From Dyella monticola (lineage in GTDB: Bacteria > Pseudomonadota > Gammaproteobacteria > Xanthomonadales > Rhodanobacteraceae): a DNA stretch of 64,000 bases. The notes beneath the pieces are model-generated. The model was not told where the DNA came from. It saw nothing but the letters and a program-made list of their open reading frames with translations, and ran no database searches. Below are positions 63,802-64,000 of this stretch, in pieces. Position 1 is the stretch's first letter; each line of letters begins with the position of its first letter. Where the stretch lies: the NCBI RefSeq assembly GCF_003363155.1, contig NZ_QRBE01000015.1, forward strand, positions 1 to 64,000, written 5' to 3'. The position numbers were made by a program, and so were the translations under genes.

Positions 63802-63946
63802 GCTCAGCTTCCTACGCTCACGAGTGCGCATCATAGCTCCCACAAACATCTGGATGATCTGTGCGGCATAATCCCGTGACGCCGAGTTCGCACGATGCGT
63901 TCGATAGTCTGCGCCACCTGCGCCCATCACCCAAAGGAAGTCGCCG

Positions 63947-64000
63947 ATGAAGCTGGTCCGCCGAATCGTCCTCGCTACCGCCCTGTTGAGCACATGCGCG
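63947..64000 (+). CDS. Start of an exported protein (truncated by window end)
   Basis: The first 18 codons only: MKLVRRIVLATALLSTCA, a positively charged start followed by a hydrophobic stretch, as in a signal peptide, possibly of lipoprotein type. AAGGAA lies about seven bases before the ATG. The product cannot be told. Confidence 0.6.
   Translation, partial: MKLVRRIVLATALLSTCA

Noticed and set aside
1..64000. CRISPR arrays, insertion sequences, integrases, tRNA or rRNA genes.
   Set aside because: No regular spaced repeats, transposase or integrase motifs, cloverleaf or rRNA sequence was recognised on reading the intergenic stretches.

Overview
The window looks like a chromosome segment of a GC-rich gammaproteobacterium of the Xanthomonadales, most likely the Rhodanobacteraceae (Dyella, Luteibacter or Rhodanobacter type). 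This rests on the protein repertoire: an Xanthomonadales-style TonB receptor with a long linker, two families of S9 peptidase, a ZapE, a DUF2076 protein, a long-form QueF, and many short palindromic intergenic repeats. There is no rRNA or tRNA in the window, so the assignment is an inference.

Layout. 1-2.4 kb: the 3' part of a toxin-like gene with a Tiki/EreA-type domain, then about 0.9 kb without a recognisable gene. 2.4-14.8 kb: a large TonB-dependent receptor, an mdtABC-like RND efflux operon on the minus strand, and a membrane-anchored cytochrome c. 14.9-21.7 kb: an alpha/beta hydrolase, zapE, a secreted trypsin-like protease, a decayed second copy of the zapE 3' end, a small exported protein, a citrate-type MFS transporter and a GH27 alpha-galactosidase. 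22.1-26.8 kb: the class Ia ribonucleotide reductase operon (nrdA, a KTSC-like small gene, nrdB, a GNAT gene). It is preceded by DnaA boxes, a sigma-70 promoter with two NrdR-like boxes, and a cobalamin riboswitch. 26.9-32.8 kb: a DUF2076 gene, then a BlaI-type repressor, an M56 (BlaR1-like) metallopeptidase and two FtsX-like permeases without an ATPase. 32.9-38.8 kb: a DPP-IV-type peptidase, a GST, and two unrecognised proteins with Ser/Pro-rich N-termini that could be secreted effectors. 39.0-46.3 kb: a dicarboxylate uptake and sensing locus (NarL-type regulator, hybrid kinase with a DctB-like sensor domain, KgtP-like MFS, porin, DctA). 46.7-50.8 kb: LysR regulator, aldo/keto reductase, Rid protein, QueF and a lipoprotein. 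51.0-54.9 kb: mprF overlapping an AcvB/VirJ-type gene, and a 57-residue DUF1328 protein. 55-64 kb: methyltransferase, lipase-like hydrolase, sulfotransferase, a HIT gene broken by an in-frame amber codon, prolyl oligopeptidase, two unknown proteins, a DJ-1/PfpI protein, a SnoaL-like protein, a small membrane protein and the first 18 codons of an exported protein.

The strongest items are the layered control region of the nrd operon, the zapE 3' remnant next to the protease gene, the BlaI/M56/double-permease operon, the dicarboxylate locus, and paired (REPIN-like) palindromic repeats at gene ends. I found no CRISPR array, insertion sequence or phage module. No single gene cluster here is clearly a new defence or biosynthetic system; the two Ser/Pro-rich unknowns and the BlaI/M56/FtsX operon are the least explained.
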